Source: an uncultured Sphingomonas sp. (GTDB lineage Bacteria; Pseudomonadota; Alphaproteobacteria; Sphingomonadales; Sphingomonadaceae). From it: a DNA stretch of 64,000 nt. The notes under the pieces are model-generated. The model did no database searches and had not been told where the DNA came from. It saw only the letters and a list, made by a program, of their open reading frames with translations. Each line of letters begins with the position of its first letter. The first letter of the stretch is position 1. The translations under genes were made by a program, and so were the position numbers. Positions 1 through 8,102 of the stretch are shown here, in pieces. The DNA is taken from contig NZ_CAJYTI010000017.1 in NCBI RefSeq assembly GCF_913777625.1, positions 1 through 64,000 on the forward strand, in the 5' to 3' direction.

Positions 1-63
1 GATCGCCTCCAGCGCCACCTTCGCCTTAAAATCCGCGCTGTAGCGCTTCCTCGTCGTCTTCAT
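1..63 (-). CDS. IS3-family transposase OrfA, N-terminal fragment
   Basis: The complement of 1-63 starts with ATG and encodes 21 residues beginning MKTTRKRYSADFKAKVALEA. This is the characteristic opening of IS3-family OrfA proteins, the start of a helix-turn-helix DNA-binding domain that recognises the element ends. The frame runs off the window edge open, so nothing can be said about whether the transposase is intact. Assignment rests on the strongly recurrent KRYSADFKAKVALEA motif. Confidence 0.75.
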   Translation of the reverse strand, partial: MKTTRKRYSADFKAKVALEAI

Positions 64-121
64 TCCCGTTCGTTCCTCACGTCGAGATTAGCTTAGCAAC
101 CTGTTCAGTTTTCCGGGACCA
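1..121 (-). mobile_element. IS3-family insertion sequence, left end (truncated by the window edge)
   Basis: On the minus strand, a TG-initiated end with the sequence TGGTCCCGGAAAACTGAACA (complement of 102-121) lies 58 bases upstream of a transposase OrfA start codon. That layout is typical of the left end of an IS3-family element. Only the first 121 bases are in the window, so the second open reading frame, the right end and any target duplication cannot be examined. The exact terminus at 121 is inferred from the TG dinucleotide. Confidence 0.6.
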
Positions 122-248
122 CCTCAAAGATCGGCCAACGAACCTGTGACCGTGCCCGCGGCGTGCGCAGCGGGTGCAAGCTCAGGCGCCGATCACTCGG
201 GACGACAGCGGGGCAGCGCTGCGCTGGTGCACGCACGCCGAGGGGATC

Positions 249-273
249 GCTCCCGTCCATAAAGGGCGGGAGC
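249..273 (-). terminator. Hairpin downstream of the esterase gene, probable terminator of the mannan operon
   Basis: GCTCCCGTCC (249-258) pairs with GGGCGGGAGC (264-273), giving ten pairs including one G-U, around an ATAAA loop. It sits 20 bases beyond the stop codon of the esterase gene. There is no U tract on the minus strand, so this is a terminator-like hairpin rather than a canonical intrinsic terminator. Confidence 0.4.
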
Positions 274-293
274 GGACAGGCAGCTTTTTCCTG

Positions 294-2261
294 TCAGGGA
301 TTCCCGTTTGCGGGCCCCAGCCCCGACACCGGAAGGTCGAACGGGACCGCCGGCAGATCGTCGCTGCTGTAGAGATTGACATAGGGCGCGTCGGACCAGG
401 CGTAGCGGACATGCGTCACGTCGGGCGTGCCGGCACCACGCAGCACGACACGACCGCCGTCGACGCTGCCCGGCACGAAGCGGCATTGCGCAGCGCTGCA
501 GGCTTCGAAGCCGATGGCGCTGTCGGCGCTATAGGTCCGCAGCCGTGCATCGGGGTGTCGGAACTGGACGACCAGATCGTTTCCCTGGCGGGTGACGCCG
601 ACGGCTTGCGGCCCGCCGGGCGCGATCGCCTCGCCATAGACGACGGCGCGCGCGGCGCGCGCGAGGCGCTCGCCGACCAGCAGCTTCTGGGTCGGATGGA
701 TGTCGAACCGATCGCCCAGGTCGAGCGTCACCGCGAGGCCGGCATGGCCATCCTGCGCTACCGCGACCGACTGCGCCTGCCGCAGCAACGCCCAGTCCGA
801 CTCCCCCGGCATGGACGCCGGCGTGCCATAGGAGGCGAGTTGCGCGACCAGCATCGGCAGCTGCGGCTGGCCCATATGGCCCCGCCAATCCTTGAAGAGC
901 AGCGCCAGCAGTGCGCGATACTCGCTCGCCTCCGCCACGTTCGATTCCCCCTGATACCAGGCCGCGGCCTTGAAGCCGTAGCGGGCAATCGGCGCGATCA
1001 TCGCATTGTACAGCGTCGAGAGGCTGGTGGGCACTTCCCAGGGCGGGATCGGCGGCTTCTTGTCCTTGAGCGGCGCGGCGAGCTGGTAGGACCAGAGGCC
1101 GTCAAGCGGGACCGCGGATCCGTCGTGCAGCTTCAGCAGATGGTTGGCTTCGGCACCGGTCGGTCCCTTGCCCCCGAGGATGCGGATCGCGATCACGTTG
1201 CGCCCGGCGTGAAGCGCGCCGGCCGGCACCGCATAGTCGCGCCAGAACCAGTCGATGTTGTTCGCGCCCGTCCAGCGCCCGTTGATCCACACCGTGTCGC
1301 TGCTGTCGATCGGCCCGAGCTGCAGCCGGTCCGCCGCCGCGGCCTGTGCCTCGGTAAGCGTCACCACCTTGCGCAGCCACACCACGCCATCGAACGATTC
1401 GAGGGCGGGGATGCCGGCGTCGCGCCAGCTGCCGCCCAGCTTCAGGCTCGGCCAGCCGCTATCGTCGAACGCAGCCGTCGACCACGCCTTGGTCGTCGCC
1501 CAGCGCGGGTCGTTGGCGCTCCACCAGCGTTCGGTGCGTGCCGCCTCCAGCGTGCGCGCGGCAGCTGCGTCGGTGGCGAGCGCCGCGAGCGAGCGAAGGC
1601 TCTCGGCATAATTGGGCAGCGTGCCCAGACTTTCGGGGCTGATCCAGCTCTGGATGGTGGTGCCGCCCCAGTCGGAATCGATGAAGCCCACCGGAATCTT
1701 CAGCCGCTGCTGCAGCGCCCGCGCCATGTAGAAGCACACCGCCGATGCTTCGCCCGCGCTGTCACCGTCGATCACCCGCCAGCGTAGCGGCTGACCGAGC
1801 TCCTCGAGCGGGGCAGGGGCACTCGCCTTTTCGACATGGGCGAAGCGGAGCATCGGCTGGGGTGCATGGGCAAGCCCGCCCCAGGCGCCGGTCGACAGGC
1901 GCGCGGGGAACTCCATGTTCGACTGGCCGCCGCAAAGATACACGTCCCCCAGCATCAGGTCGGAAAGCTGCTGCGTCTTCGCACCGGCCCGCACCGTGAG
2001 CGCGTAGGGGCCGCCGGCACCGCGCGCGGGCAGCCGCAGCTCCCAGCGGCCCTTGGCATCGGCCTTGGCGGTCGCGCTGTCGCTGCCGAAGCTGGCGGCG
2101 ACCGTCTCGCCCGGCGGGGCATGCCCCCAGAGCAGGATCGGGCGATCGCGCTGGAGCACCGCATGATCGGTGAACACATTGGCGAGCAGCGGCGCTTCCT
2201 GCGCGGCGGCAGGGATCGGCGCGGCGGCCAGGCAGAGTCCGAAGAGCCAGGGTCGTTTCAT
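294..2261 (-). CDS. Sialate O-acetylesterase-type (SASA) carbohydrate esterase, exported
   Basis: A 655-residue esterase of the SASA family, which removes O-acetyl groups from sugars. The start at 2261 gives a clean signal peptide (MKRPWLFGLCLAAAPIPAAA, cleavage after AQ). The serine block CGGQSNMEF (Ser114) is the SGNH nucleophile motif, AAWYQGESN is the second conserved block, and DIHP (Asp520, His522) supplies the catalytic acid/base pair. A jelly-roll-like insert with WINGRWTGANN lies between them, as in long SASA proteins. An upstream in-frame ATG at 2291 would add ten residues ahead of the signal peptide and is less likely. The gene is last in a run with GH26 and GH27 enzymes, 31 bases after the GH26 stop. 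No sialic acid genes are nearby, so the natural substrate is inferred to be acetylated mannan rather than sialate. Confidence 0.88.
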   Translation of the reverse strand: MKRPWLFGLCLAAAPIPAAAQEAPLLANVFTDHAVLQRDRPILLWGHAPPGETVAASFGSDSATAKADAKGRWELRLPARGAGGPYALTVRAGAKTQQLSDLMLGDVYLCGGQSNMEFPARLSTGAWGGLAHAPQPMLRFAHVEKASAPAPLEELGQPLRWRVIDGDSAGEASAVCFYMARALQQRLKIPVGFIDSDWGGTTIQSWISPESLGTLPNYAESLRSLAALATDAAAARTLEAARTERWWSANDPRWATTKAWSTAAFDDSGWPSLKLGGSWRDAGIPALESFDGVVWLRKVVTLTEAQAAAADRLQLGPIDSSDTVWINGRWTGANNIDWFWRDYAVPAGALHAGRNVIAIRILGGKGPTGAEANHLLKLHDGSAVPLDGLWSYQLAAPLKDKKPPIPPWEVPTSLSTLYNAMIAPIARYGFKAAAWYQGESNVAEASEYRALLALLFKDWRGHMGQPQLPMLVAQLASYGTPASMPGESDWALLRQAQSVAVAQDGHAGLAVTLDLGDRFDIHPTQKLLVGERLARAARAVVYGEAIAPGGPQAVGVTRQGNDLVVQFRHPDARLRTYSADSAIGFEACSAAQCRFVPGSVDGGRVVLRGAGTPDVTHVRYAWSDAPYVNLYSSDDLPAVPFDLPVSGLGPANGNP

Positions 2262-2292
2262 GCGGTCCTCGCGAACGGGGTTCGAGCCCATG

Positions 2293-3297
2293 CTATTTGA
2301 AGCCGGGCAGTTCGTCTTTGGTCAGGTAGCGGGTCGAGGCGTAATAGGCCTTGAGCTGCTCGGGCGTGTTCTGCGACGGATCGGTCAGCCAGCGGGTGTG
2401 CCAGGTCATGAAATAGAGCCAGTCGGCGCCGGGACCCAGCGTCGCGGGGTCGGGAATCGGGCCGTTTTCGTGCAGGCAGATCGGCACGCTGTCGCCGACG
2501 ATCGCCTTCACCGCCGCGAACATCGGCGCGAGATTGCCGTGATCCTCGACGTACAGGTCGGCGCCGGCGATATCGACCATGTCGCGCCCCGGCCAATAGG
2601 CAGGATCGACCTTCTGGCCGGCCCAGCCCAGCACCCAGATCAGATTGTCGAGCCGGTAGCGATCGACATAGTCGCGGTACATCAGCCGCCACAGCGCCTT
2701 GAACGCCTCCGGCCCATGCTTGCCCCACCAGAACCAGTCGCCGCTGAACTCGTGGAAGGGGCGCCACAGCACCGGCACGTCGGCGTCGCGCAGCACGGTG
2801 AGCAATTCCGCCGTATGCGCCATCTGCGCCATCATCGCGCGGTTCTGCCGCGTGCCGGGCGTCAGCGCCTTGGCAACGTCGAAATCCTTCTTGGAATTCT
2901 CGTAGCCGGTGCCGATGTCCGGCGCGCCCCAATGCCAGCAGATCGTGACCACGCCGCCCGAGCGGTGCCAGGCGGTGGCCCGGGCATTCACCCCCGCTTC
3001 GTCATGCGGCTCGATATAGTCGAAGCCGACCAGCGCGGGCTGCTTGCCGGTGACGCGCTGGATATAGTCGAGCTCGGTGCGCGGGCCGGCGGGGGAGAAA
3101 TTCTGCTCCTGCTGACCCGTGAGCGTGCGGCGCCCATAGATCGACCAGAGATAGCGATACAGCGCCCGCGCCTTCGCGGAGGCGCGCGGATTGCTGAGCA
3201 TGCCCTGTGCCGGCAGGGGGGCTGCACGCGCGGCAGCGGGGAGAAGCGCGGCGGCGGTGCCGGCGGCGAGCGCGGCGCGGCGGGTGAGGCCGGTCAC
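2293..3297 (-). CDS. Glycoside hydrolase family 26 endo-beta-1,4-mannanase, exported
   Basis: A 334-residue GH26 enzyme expected to cleave internal beta-1,4 links of mannan chains. WRPFHEFSGDWFWWG carries the general acid/base Glu183, and CLHENGPIPD carries the nucleophile Glu277, both in the spacing usual for GH26. The GTG start at 3297 overlaps the GH27 stop in GTGA, which implies translational coupling. The longer frame to 3435 only reads the GH27 gene out of frame. The N-terminus TRRAALAAGTAAALLPAAARA has a twin arginine and a hydrophobic run, so Sec or Tat export to the periplasm or surface is likely. Partnered with an alpha-galactosidase and a SASA esterase, it points to acetylated galactomannan or galactoglucomannan as substrate. 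Confidence 0.9.
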   Translation of the reverse strand: MTGLTRRAALAAGTAAALLPAAARAAPLPAQGMLSNPRASAKARALYRYLWSIYGRRTLTGQQEQNFSPAGPRTELDYIQRVTGKQPALVGFDYIEPHDEAGVNARATAWHRSGGVVTICWHWGAPDIGTGYENSKKDFDVAKALTPGTRQNRAMMAQMAHTAELLTVLRDADVPVLWRPFHEFSGDWFWWGKHGPEAFKALWRLMYRDYVDRYRLDNLIWVLGWAGQKVDPAYWPGRDMVDIAGADLYVEDHGNLAPMFAAVKAIVGDSVPICLHENGPIPDPATLGPGADWLYFMTWHTRWLTDPSQNTPEQLKAYYASTRYLTKDELPGFK

Positions 3298-4520
3298 GGC
3301 TTCAGCGTCAGCATCACGACGCCGTGCGGCGCCACCGTCGCGGCGATGCTGCCGCGGTGCTTGCCGAGATCGCGATGGGCCCACAGATCGCGCGCGGCGA
3401 GGTTGAGGCTCGAGGGATAGTCGAGCATCGCCCAATCGGCCCGGATCTCGGCGGGCGCTTCACCGCGGTTGAACAGCACCAGCGCGCGGCCGCCGCCTGC
3501 CAGCGGCTTCGACCAGACCTCATGGTCGCCCTCCTTCCACACCCGTCGGCCCTGGACGCCCAGTGCGTCCTGATCGATCGCGATCACCTCGCGGTTGGTG
3601 AGGATCTCGTGGGTGGCAGGCGTCATGTTCGCCACGTCGTTGCCGGCGATCAGCGGCGCGGCCATGATCGCCCAGAGCGCGAAGTGGCTGCGATATTCCA
3701 CATCGGTCATGCCGCCATTGCCGACCTCGAGCATGTCGGGATCGTTCCAGTGGCCGGGCCCGGCATGGGGCCAGAGCGGCGCGTTCATGTCGACAATGTT
3801 GGTCAGGCCCCAGCTATAGCCGTGCTTGCCGGACCATTTGTCGGTGATGTCGCCGGTGGTGCGCCAGCTGTTGCCGATCTTCCGTGCCCACAGCCAGGGC
3901 TGGTTGCTGCCCCATTCGCACATCGAGAACAGGATCGCCCGGCCCGATGCCTTCAGCGCATCGGCCATGGTGGCATAGGCCTCCTCGGCATTGCGGGTGC
4001 CGGTCGAGCACCAGTCATATTTCAGATAGTCGACGCCCCAGCGCGCATATTGCAGCGCGTCCTGATACTCATGGCCCTGGCTGCCGGGGCGGCCGCCGCA
4101 GGTCTTGGTGCCGGCATCCGAATAGATGCCGAACTTGAGGCCCTTGGCGTGGACATAGTCGGCGAGCGCCTTGATGCCCGAGGGGAAGCGCGTGGCGTCG
4201 GCCTGGATGAAGCCGTCGGCGTCACGCGCGCCCTGCCAGCAATCGTCGATCACGACATAGGTGTAGCCGGCATCCCGCATCCCGCTGGCGACCAGCGCAT
4301 CGGCGGTATCGTGGATCAGCGTCTCGCTGACGTCGCAGGCAAAGCGGTTCCAGCTGTTCCAGCCCATCTGCGGGGTGCGGGCGAGGCCGTTCGGCGTGCG
4401 CGCGGGATCCTGAGAAGCCGGCATATGGTTGGGATCGGGGGCGTCCTGCGCCGCGGCGGGCAGGGACGAGGCGAGCAGCGCGGCGGCAGCGAGGCCGGCC
4501 AGCAGCGGGGATCGGCGCAT
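3294..4520 (-). CDS. Glycoside hydrolase family 27 alpha-galactosidase, exported
   Basis: A 408-residue GH27 enzyme that releases alpha-1,6-galactose side chains. The family opening PQMGWNSWNRF is followed by VVIDDCWQ, the nucleophile motif YLKYDWC (Asp169) and the acid/base motif SWRTTGDI (Asp224). The C-terminal beta domain is complete. The start at 4520 has GGAGG eleven bases upstream and gives the signal peptide MRRSPLLAGLAAAALLASS; an upstream ATG at 4631 would run through the terminator of the preceding receptor gene. It is first in the GH27-GH26-SASA unit, and its TGA overlaps the GH26 GTG. Removing galactose would clear the way for the neighbouring mannanase. Confidence 0.93.
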   Translation of the reverse strand: MRRSPLLAGLAAAALLASSLPAAAQDAPDPNHMPASQDPARTPNGLARTPQMGWNSWNRFACDVSETLIHDTADALVASGMRDAGYTYVVIDDCWQGARDADGFIQADATRFPSGIKALADYVHAKGLKFGIYSDAGTKTCGGRPGSQGHEYQDALQYARWGVDYLKYDWCSTGTRNAEEAYATMADALKASGRAILFSMCEWGSNQPWLWARKIGNSWRTTGDITDKWSGKHGYSWGLTNIVDMNAPLWPHAGPGHWNDPDMLEVGNGGMTDVEYRSHFALWAIMAAPLIAGNDVANMTPATHEILTNREVIAIDQDALGVQGRRVWKEGDHEVWSKPLAGGGRALVLFNRGEAPAEIRADWAMLDYPSSLNLAARDLWAHRDLGKHRGSIAATVAPHGVVMLTLKP

Positions 4521-4583
4521 GGGCGGCACCTCCGAGAGAGCTGGTACGAGAGGAAGGCGTACGGCGCATCGGTCACGCCGACA

Positions 4584-4622
4584 AGAAAAAGGGCCCGGTG
4601 GCAGTGCTGCCCCCGGGCCCTT
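4584..4622 (-). terminator. Intrinsic terminator between the receptor and the GH27 gene
   Basis: On the minus strand a GC-rich stem, GGGCCCGG followed by a bulge and GGCAG, closes on CTGCC and CCGGGCCC, then runs into TTTTTCTTG. It lies 5 bases beyond the receptor stop codon and about 60 bases before the GH27 start. It is a textbook rho-independent terminator, placed so that the receptor is transcribed more than the hydrolases unless read-through or a second promoter feeds them. Confidence 0.85.
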
Positions 4623-4627
4623 CCGGA

Positions 4628-7600
4628 TCACATCGTCAGGCGAACGCTGATCGTGTACTGGCGATCGCTCTTGAAGTAGTTGCGCGGCGCTTCGAGGCCG
4701 TTCTTGTTGAGCAGATAGGTCGTCTTCGTCGTCGTATCGAGGAGGTTGGCCGCCTCGATGCCGATCTTGAAGGTCTTGGTGACCGTGTAGAACAGCGATG
4801 CGTCGAGCTGGCCCGCTGCCTGCGCATAGACCGGCAGGAACGGGAAGCAGCAGTCGCGATTGCTCAACAGATACTTGGACCGCCAGCTATAGGCCGCGCG
4901 GGCATAGAAGCCCTTGAGGTCGTAGAAGGCGGCGACGTTGACGTTGTGCTTCGACAGGCCGGCGAGCGGCAGATTGTCGTACAGGCCGGTCACGTCCATC
5001 ACCGGCCGGTTGCCGTCGGCAGGCGTGTTCGCCGGCGGCGTGTTCGGCAGGCTGTTGGTCTCGACATAGGTATAGCTCGCCTGGAGCCCGAGGCCGCGCA
5101 GCGGACCCGGCAGGAAGTCATAGGTCTGCTGGTACGAAACCTCTGCGCCCTTCACCCGGCCGGTACCCGCTGCGTTGACCGGGCCGTTGCCGGTCACCGT
5201 GTAGGTCTGGCCGTTGTTGGTGAAGGTGCGGGTGAACGGCGAATTGTCGAGGATGATGTTGTCGAGCGTCTTGTAGAACAGCGTGCCGGTGAGCTGGCCG
5301 ACGCGGGCGAAATACCACTCCGCCGTGAGGTCGAACTGGTTCGACTTGATCGGGCGCAGATACGGGTTCCGGCCGGTCATCGAGAAGCCGTAGAGGCCGG
5401 CGCGATTGCCGCCCGCCGGGGCGATGCCGACATAGTTGCGCAGATCGGCGAAGTTCGGCCGCGAGATCGCCTTGGAGGCGGCGAAGCGCATCAGGAACTT
5501 CGGCGTCAGGTCCAGCCGCACGTTGAGCGTGGGCAGCCAGTCGTCGAACTTCTGCTTGGCGACGTCCGCGATCGAGGAGCCGTTCGCAAACGCATAGGCA
5601 TTGAGCGCATCCTGCAGCGGAATGGTGCAGAGCGCGGGCGTCGGATTGAACTGGCCGGGATTGGCCGCGACATAGGCGCAATATTGCGGGATCGTGCTCC
5701 AGCGCGGGGCGCGCGGCGTGCCGTCGGCGTTCACGCCGGCGCTGTCCGGCTGGAACACGGTGCTGGCGTTCGGGAAGGTCACGCCGCCATAGGCCTTGTC
5801 CTCGGTGTGCACCCAGCGCACGCCGATATTGCCGGTCAGCTTGGTCGCGCCGCCGAAGGGGGCGTCGACGCCGAAGTCGGAGCGGACATAGGCGGCATAG
5901 GTCCGCTCGCTGTTCCGGTAGATCTCGTTGTTGAGGAAATAGCCGTCCACCAGCGGGCTGCCGTCCGCGTTCTTGCGATCCTGCAGCGGCGTGTAGCTGC
6001 CGACATTGCCGCCCAGCTTCACCGCGTTGCGGACATAGGCCATCAGCTTGGTGTCGTCGGTGAGGATGTCGTTCGGGATATAGGCGGCGCTGGGCGGCTG
6101 GGTGACGGTGCCGCGCAGGAAGTTGTCGAAGGTCAGCACCGAGGTGGGGCCGGCCTGGTTCATCGACACCGCGCCCGAGGGATATGCCCAGTTGGCCGAG
6201 ATCGAGCCCCAGTTGTTGTAGTCGTCCGTCCGCACGGTCTGCGAGCGATCCGAATAGCGCGCCCCCACGCGCAGCTTGCGCAGGAACGAGGTGTCGCTCA
6301 CGTCATATTCGGCATCGCCCTGGAAGGCCCATTCATGGCCGTCGTTCTTCGCGCGATTGACCATCGCGTCGTTGAGGAAGATCGCGTTGCCGCTGCTGAA
6401 ATAGGTCGCGGTGTTGAAGCCCGGCGTCACGAACTTGATGTCGGGGATGTCCTTGGTGCGATCGATCGAGATCTGCGCGAAGGAATTGCCGTCGACGGTG
6501 GCGTCGTAATTGTTGGTCGACGACGCGACATACTGGCCGTCGAAGTTGAAGCGCAGCCGGTCGGTCGGGCGCCACTTGACGTTGAACGAGGCGTCCTGCG
6601 TGATCGAGCGGGTAACGAAGTTCCGGTTGGTCAGGTTCAGCGTGTAGCTGTTGTCGACGAACTGCGGCAGCGCATTGGCATAAGCCGGCGTACCCGATGC
6701 GTTGACGTACCAGCCGCCCGGCGAGACCGCGCGACCGAAGGTGCCGGTCTGGGCGAGGCCGTTGCTGTCATAGGTGGGCGCGGTGGTGCCGTACGGCATC
6801 ACGGTGGTGATGTCGCCGTACCAGTTGGCCGCCTCCAGCGTGTGGTCGATCCACGCTTCGCGGCTGTCGGCACGCAGATATTGCGCGGTCACCAGCAGCG
6901 AGCGATCGGCATTCTCGAACTGCGTCGCGGCGGAGATGCCGATGCGCTCGCGGTTGAAATGCTGGTCGCGGAAGCCCGGCCCGAGCGGGGTGTAGACGCT
7001 GCTCTTGCCTGCCGGCACCGGATAGGTGTCGAACAGCGTGGTTTCATAGGCGGTACCGGCGTTGATCGTATGGCCCTCGCCCGGATCCTGCTTGCCGTTG
7101 CCGTTCTTGTCGTCGTTCTGGCGCGGCAGCCAGCCCGAAAAGTAGATCGACTGGCTTTCTGAGCGGATCTGCGAATAGGTGCCGCCCAGCAGCACGCCGA
7201 TGCGGCTGCCGCCCGGGGTGGTGAACTGCTTCGAGACGAGGCCGACCACGGCCGGGGCGCCGCGCTTTTCCCGGTCGCCGATGTTCATCGACGCGGAGAA
7301 ATAGGCGAGGTCCTTGGTGCTGTCGAACGGCTTGCGGGCATTGATGCTCACCGTGCCGGCGATGCCGCCCTCGATCATGTCGGCAGTGAGGTTCTTGTAC
7401 ACCTCGATCGAGCCGACCAGTTCGGACGGCACGTCGCTGAAGCCGATCTCGCGGCCACCGCCCACGGCGAAGGTGTCGCGGCCGTTGAACTCGCTCTTCA
7501 CATAGTTGAGGCCGCGGACGACCACGCCCGAGCCCTGCACCGAGAAGTGCTGCGAATCGGTGGGCGAGGCGAAGCGGCTGATCGCGACGCCGGGCACGCG

Positions 7601-7897
7601 CTGCAGCGCTTCGTTCACCGAGCGATCGGGCAGCGCGCCGATATCCTCGGCGGTGATCGCATCGACAACGGTGTCGGAATTGCGCTTGATGCTCTGGGCG
7701 CTTTGCAGGCTGGCGCGGATGCCGGTGACAACGATGTCGTCGCCGGTCGTCTGCGCGGGCGTGTCGGACTGTGCGGGTGCGCCGGCCGTGTCCTGCGCGA
7801 CGGCCTGCATGGGCGCGAGCGCCAGCACGATCAGCGAGGCGGTGCCGGCGAGCGAAAGGATAGTGGTGCGCGAAAGGCGCGCGCGTGCGTCGATCAT
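4628..7897 (-). CDS. TonB-dependent outer-membrane receptor (oligosaccharide uptake type)
   Basis: A 1089-residue receptor that would move mannan oligosaccharides across the outer membrane using TonB energy. Signal peptide at residues 1-35 (ending APMQAVAQ), then a TonB-box-like DDIVVTGIRASL. The plug domain follows with VVDAITAEDIGALPDRSVNE and a long 22-strand-type barrel ending in YTISVRLTM. The GIRASLQSAQSIKR opening and the length above 1000 residues are typical of the carbohydrate-linked receptors of Xanthomonas, Caulobacter and Sphingomonas. The ATG at 7897 has GGAGGGG at good spacing; the open frame further upstream has no such signal. The position next to GH26, GH27 and SASA genes and opposite halogenase-like genes supports a polysaccharide role, but the ligand is inferred. 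Confidence 0.92.
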   Translation of the reverse strand: MIDARARLSRTTILSLAGTASLIVLALAPMQAVAQDTAGAPAQSDTPAQTTGDDIVVTGIRASLQSAQSIKRNSDTVVDAITAEDIGALPDRSVNEALQRVPGVAISRFASPTDSQHFSVQGSGVVVRGLNYVKSEFNGRDTFAVGGGREIGFSDVPSELVGSIEVYKNLTADMIEGGIAGTVSINARKPFDSTKDLAYFSASMNIGDREKRGAPAVVGLVSKQFTTPGGSRIGVLLGGTYSQIRSESQSIYFSGWLPRQNDDKNGNGKQDPGEGHTINAGTAYETTLFDTYPVPAGKSSVYTPLGPGFRDQHFNRERIGISAATQFENADRSLLVTAQYLRADSREAWIDHTLEAANWYGDITTVMPYGTTAPTYDSNGLAQTGTFGRAVSPGGWYVNASGTPAYANALPQFVDNSYTLNLTNRNFVTRSITQDASFNVKWRPTDRLRFNFDGQYVASSTNNYDATVDGNSFAQISIDRTKDIPDIKFVTPGFNTATYFSSGNAIFLNDAMVNRAKNDGHEWAFQGDAEYDVSDTSFLRKLRVGARYSDRSQTVRTDDYNNWGSISANWAYPSGAVSMNQAGPTSVLTFDNFLRGTVTQPPSAAYIPNDILTDDTKLMAYVRNAVKLGGNVGSYTPLQDRKNADGSPLVDGYFLNNEIYRNSERTYAAYVRSDFGVDAPFGGATKLTGNIGVRWVHTEDKAYGGVTFPNASTVFQPDSAGVNADGTPRAPRWSTIPQYCAYVAANPGQFNPTPALCTIPLQDALNAYAFANGSSIADVAKQKFDDWLPTLNVRLDLTPKFLMRFAASKAISRPNFADLRNYVGIAPAGGNRAGLYGFSMTGRNPYLRPIKSNQFDLTAEWYFARVGQLTGTLFYKTLDNIILDNSPFTRTFTNNGQTYTVTGNGPVNAAGTGRVKGAEVSYQQTYDFLPGPLRGLGLQASYTYVETNSLPNTPPANTPADGNRPVMDVTGLYDNLPLAGLSKHNVNVAAFYDLKGFYARAAYSWRSKYLLSNRDCCFPFLPVYAQAAGQLDASLFYTVTKTFKIGIEAANLLDTTTKTTYLLNKNGLEAPRNYFKSDRQYTISVRLTM

Positions 7898-7940
7898 GGG
7901 TCCCCTCCAAATCGTCCGCTCTGGTTCGATGGCAGCGGTG

Positions 7941-7990
7941 TTGGCACCGGCGCTTCCAAGGCGGGTGCCCATGTTGTTGCAAAGCGTTGC
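7941..7990. promoter_or_regulatory. Candidate LacI-type operators in the receptor/halogenase intergenic region
   Basis: Two imperfect palindromes lie in the 205-base divergent region. TTGGCACCGGCGCTTCCAA (7941-7959) has TTGG/CCAA arms. GCAAAGCGTTGC (7979-7990) has a central CG and five of six matched positions, the shape of LacI-family sites. LacI-type control is common for sphingomonad and Caulobacter carbohydrate receptors, but no regulator gene is in the window. A further AATAC/GTATT repeat is at 8001-8016. Confidence 0.3.
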
Positions 7991-8102
7991 CCCGGTACGC
8001 AATACAAAAACGTATTTGATTGATTTAATTAATGCCCGCAAAAGCGGCAAAATTGCGCAATTCGCGCGCAGTGTTGCGGAAATGTCATAGGGGAGGACGG
8101 CG

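Noticed and set aside
174..1787. Long plus-strand frame over the SASA esterase
   Set aside because: Antisense shadow; the esterase on the minus strand has a signal peptide and complete catalytic motifs.
294..2261. Sialic acid utilisation locus
   Set aside because: Only the family name of the esterase points that way; all neighbours are mannan or galactoside enzymes.
4598..7162. A very long arginine-rich reading frame (over 800 residues) on the plus strand opposite the TonB receptor
   Set aside because: It is the GC-rich antisense of a well-supported receptor gene. The protein is low in normal motif content and dominated by Arg, Ala, Gly and Val, typical of shadow frames.
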